Assembly: GCA_028289265.1 (NCBI GenBank)
Contig: JAQGGU010000100.1
Location: 1 to 16,670, forward strand
Direction: 5' to 3'
Origin: Candidatus Saccharimonadota bacterium
Lineage (GTDB): Bacteria; Patescibacteriota; Saccharimonadia; Saccharimonadales; UBA4665
Length of the DNA stretch: 16,670 nucleotides
Shown: in pieces, positions 14,857 through 16,670 of the stretch
Layout of the letters: the number at the start of each line of letters is the position of its first letter
Position numbering within the stretch: the first letter of the stretch is position 1
Translations under genes and position numbers: made by a program
Notes under the pieces: model-generated
The model's database searches: none
The model's input: the letters and a program-made list of their open reading frames with translations, nothing else
What the model was told of the DNA's origin: nothing

Positions 14857-15372
14857 CTAAGCTGGCGCCGTCGCACCAGCGGGAGCGGTCTTCAGAAGAT
14901 CATTGATAATGATTCTTTTTGGTGTGGTTTCGTGTACCTGCGAACGGTCAACGCTAAGATTGCCGCCGGTGAAGCTCTTGAGGATAGACTGCGAGACGTA
15001 TATTTTCTGAATATACATCGTGGCGCTCTCAAAGGCATAGTCGGCAACTTTGCCTACTTTTTCACGGCTGACTGTCTCTACGGGCTTCCCCATGAGTTCG
15101 AAATTTATATTTAGCACATCCTTCAAACGAACCAAATCGTCCTCTTCGGCGAGGACGTCAAAGTCATTGACCACTACTCCTTGAGGAAGAATGTCGCGGA
15201 TATCCTGATACAAAAGGATGAGCTGCCGTTTATCAACATTGTCCTGGCAGTAGAACCCTTCCATCTTGAGGTTGTTTGGATTAATTATAGGAGAGACTAT
15301 CTGGGCGATAGGGGAACCGGTTCTGAGCGAGAGAACATTTTTGCCGATTACTGATTCAGACAATAGCAACAT
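14857..15372 (-). CDS. PRC-barrel domain protein
   Basis: This 171-residue protein appears to hold two PRC-barrel-like modules. The first (about 5-72) begins SESVIGKNVLSLRTGSPIAQ. The second (about 90-158) contains FELMGKPVETVSREKVGKVA. PRC barrels are small beta-barrels found in the photosynthetic reaction centre H subunit, in the ribosome-maturation protein RimM and in many stand-alone bacterial proteins of unknown role. There is no signal peptide or membrane helix, so it is probably cytosolic. The C-terminal tail is Ala/Pro-rich (TAPAGATAPA). It is convergent with recX and divergent from the lamin-tail gene. A specific function should not be assigned. Confidence 0.75.
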   Translation of the reverse strand: MLLLSESVIGKNVLSLRTGSPIAQIVSPIINPNNLKMEGFYCQDNVDKRQLILLYQDIRDILPQGVVVNDFDVLAEEDDLVRLKDVLNINFELMGKPVETVSREKVGKVADYAFESATMYIQKIYVSQSILKSFTGGNLSVDRSQVHETTPKRIIINDLLKTAPAGATAPA

Positions 15373-15381
15373 ATATCTTTA

Positions 15382-15387
15382 AGTATA
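15382..15387 (-). promoter_or_regulatory. -10 box of the PRC-barrel gene, near-leaderless
   Basis: On the minus strand TATACT (15387-15382) lies nine bases before the ATG at 15372, with an overlapping TATATA two bases upstream. The expected leader is about 0-3 bases. No Shine-Dalgarno is present and the -35 region is weak. Confidence 0.45.
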
Positions 15388-15461
15388 TACCGTACTGGGG
15401 GTCCAATAAAACGGCCAAAGAGTAGATAGTTGTAATAAATGAATATTGAAACTGCTGCTGC

Positions 15462-15497
15462 TTGCAAGGTACATTGGGCGCGCCTACAATGCCAGGC
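15462..15497 (+). promoter_or_regulatory. Complete promoter giving a leaderless lamin-tail mRNA
   Basis: TTGCAA (15462-15467), a 17-base spacer and TACAAT (15485-15490) form a full -35/-10 pair. The ATG at 15498 begins seven bases after the -10 box, exactly where transcription should start. There is no Shine-Dalgarno. This is the clearest of the leaderless candidates. Confidence 0.65.
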
Positions 15498-16670
15498 ATG
15501 TCTCGGGTAGCGCAACACTTGAGAGTGGGGATAGCGCTACTCTCTGTGCTACTACTCATATGTCTGCCACTCCAAGCTACTGCCGCAAGCCCTTCCTTTC
15601 TTTCGTCCAGCATCCCCAAAGTTATCATCACCGAGCTCCAAACGGCAGGTGACACCTCAAGTCAGGAATTTATAGAAATCTATAATCTGACAGACGTCGA
15701 TATAGATTTTGCGGACACCGTGCACGGCGGTAAAGAGCTCTGGAAACTGCAATTCTTTAGCGCCGCAAATACGAGCACTGGCGCGCCCGACTGGTCAAAG
15801 CCTAGTGCGACGATTTCTTTGCAGGGAACTATACCAGCGGGAGGGTACTACTTGTTGGCGAGTACGGGTTACCTGCCGGGCGGCATCGATGCCGACCAGG
15901 AGTATAATCCGCGCTTGTCAGACACTGGCGGAGGTCTCCAGATCGTCACGACCACCACGACCACTACTACTGCCTACGACCACCTTATGTGGAAGCAAAG
16001 CAGTGCTGACAAGCCGCTAGTCCGTGGGCAATGGCCGACACCTGCCGCTAAGGCCAGCCTGCAGCGATTGCCCAACGATGAAGACCTGTACCAAAACACC
16101 GATAATAGTTTGACCGATTTTGTGGCTGCTGCTGAAATTTCACCAAAAGATATGTGGCGTCCCGTTGTGGTCGAAGAGATCGTTCCAATAGAGCCGACAA
16201 CGCCCCCAATTGATGAGGAGGAGCCAATAGGGCTGGAAGAACCGAGTATTCCTGAAATCGTCGGGAATCCAGCGGAGCTCATGTCACCGTATTTGACTGA
16301 ATTGCTGCCCAATCCCGCCGCACCACTGAAAGACGAAACAGATGAGTTTATCGAGCTATATAATCCAAATGAAGCCGCATTCAACCTGAAGGGTTACACA
16401 TTGGAAGTAGGTACGACAACCTTACATGATTTTACTTTCACCGAAGACTTTATAGTACCTGGTCGGACATACACGGCCTTTTATTCTAAAGATACGCGCT
16501 TGTCGCTTACCAATACTGGCGGGCAGGCACGTTTGCTGGGACTAGAAGGCAATGTGTTGAGCGAGAGCCAGCCGTACACTAGCGCCGACGATGGCATGGC
16601 GTGGGTATTCGCTGATGGAATCTGGCAATGGAGCGCGAATGCGACACCGGGTCTTATAAATAGTGTCACG
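15498..16670 (+). CDS. Secreted protein with two lamin-tail domains, 3'-truncated by window
   Basis: The frame is open from the ATG at 15498 to the last base (391 codons visible, no stop). A Sec signal peptide is evident: basic N-terminus, hydrophobic core (about 10-25) and a cleavage site near QATAA (26-30); there is no lipobox. The first lamin-tail-like domain spans about 41-165 (VIITELQTAG, then SQEFIEIYNLTDVDIDF). A Pro/Glu-rich linker (about 222-262) follows. The second spans about 264-375 (YLTELLPNPAAP, then DEFIELYNPNEAAFNLKGY). Lamin-tail domains are immunoglobulin-like and in bacteria occur on secreted proteins, sometimes with nucleases or hydrolases; any catalytic part would lie beyond the window. 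Eight consecutive threonines occur at 151-158. An in-frame ATG at 15489 is possible but overlaps the -10 box. Confidence 0.88.
   Translation, partial: MSRVAQHLRVGIALLSVLLLICLPLQATAASPSFLSSSIPKVIITELQTAGDTSSQEFIEIYNLTDVDIDFADTVHGGKELWKLQFFSAANTSTGAPDWSKPSATISLQGTIPAGGYYLLASTGYLPGGIDADQEYNPRLSDTGGGLQIVTTTTTTTTAYDHLMWKQSSADKPLVRGQWPTPAAKASLQRLPNDEDLYQNTDNSLTDFVAAAEISPKDMWRPVVVEEIVPIEPTTPPIDEEEPIGLEEPSIPEIVGNPAELMSPYLTELLPNPAAPLKDETDEFIELYNPNEAAFNLKGYTLEVGTTTLHDFTFTEDFIVPGRTYTAFYSKDTRLSLTNTGGQARLLGLEGNVLSESQPYTSADDGMAWVFADGIWQWSANATPGLINSVT

Noticed and set aside
15709..16020. A 103-codon frame with internal ATG near the right edge
   Set aside because: It is out of frame with the lamin-tail protein, which has a signal peptide, promoter and domains across the same bases.
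1..16670. CRISPR array, insertion sequence, prophage or UGA recoding
   Set aside because: No spaced direct repeats, transposase or phage genes were seen, and UGA serves as a real stop at four tightly coupled genes.

Overview
The window is a gene-dense bacterial chromosome segment with roughly balanced base composition. It most resembles a member of the Patescibacteria (Candidate Phyla Radiation), probably Candidatus Saccharibacteria (TM7). That assignment is an inference. It rests on a compact type IV pilus operon, a short ComEC without its usual C-terminal enzyme domain, and an adjacent yebC/ruvC/ruvA/ruvB and recA/recX set. UGA is used as a stop codon in pilM, pilN, pilO and the small gene after them, so the genetic code is the standard bacterial one and not the recoded UGA of Gracilibacteria or Absconditabacteria. 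No rRNA, tRNA, insertion sequence or CRISPR array was seen.

Layout. (1) 1-1231, plus strand: the 3' part of comEC, the DNA-uptake channel. (2) 1260-5259: yebC, a minus-strand phospholipase D-like gene, then ruvC, ruvA and ruvB, the Holliday junction resolvasome. (3) 5270-6028: a membrane protein with a bacterial PH domain. (4) 6198-12685, all minus strand: a type IV pilus cluster transcribed pilB, pilC, pilin, pilM, pilN, pilO, then a small membrane protein. The last four genes are joined by three ATGA overlaps. A strong hairpin terminator follows the pilin gene. (5) 13128-14814: recA and recX behind a long structured leader. (6) 14857-15372, minus strand: a PRC-barrel protein. (7) 15498 to the right edge: a secreted protein with two lamin-tail domains, cut by the window.

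Functional reading. The pilus can bind and move extracellular DNA. ComEC can carry single strands across the membrane. RecA with RecX can pair the strand with the chromosome, and RuvABC can branch-migrate and resolve the junctions. Much of a natural transformation pathway therefore lies in about 16 kb. No pilT (retraction ATPase), pilD (prepilin peptidase), comEA or dprA is present in the window.

The most unusual regulatory signal is a series of promoters whose -10 box ends 6 to 9 bases before the start codon (ruvC, the phospholipase D gene, ruvA, ruvB, the PH-domain gene, the PRC-barrel gene and the lamin-tail gene). Transcription of these should begin at or within a few bases of the start codon, giving leaderless or near-leaderless mRNAs. 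By contrast yebC, pilin, pilO and recA have clear Shine-Dalgarno sequences and, where a promoter is visible, real leaders.
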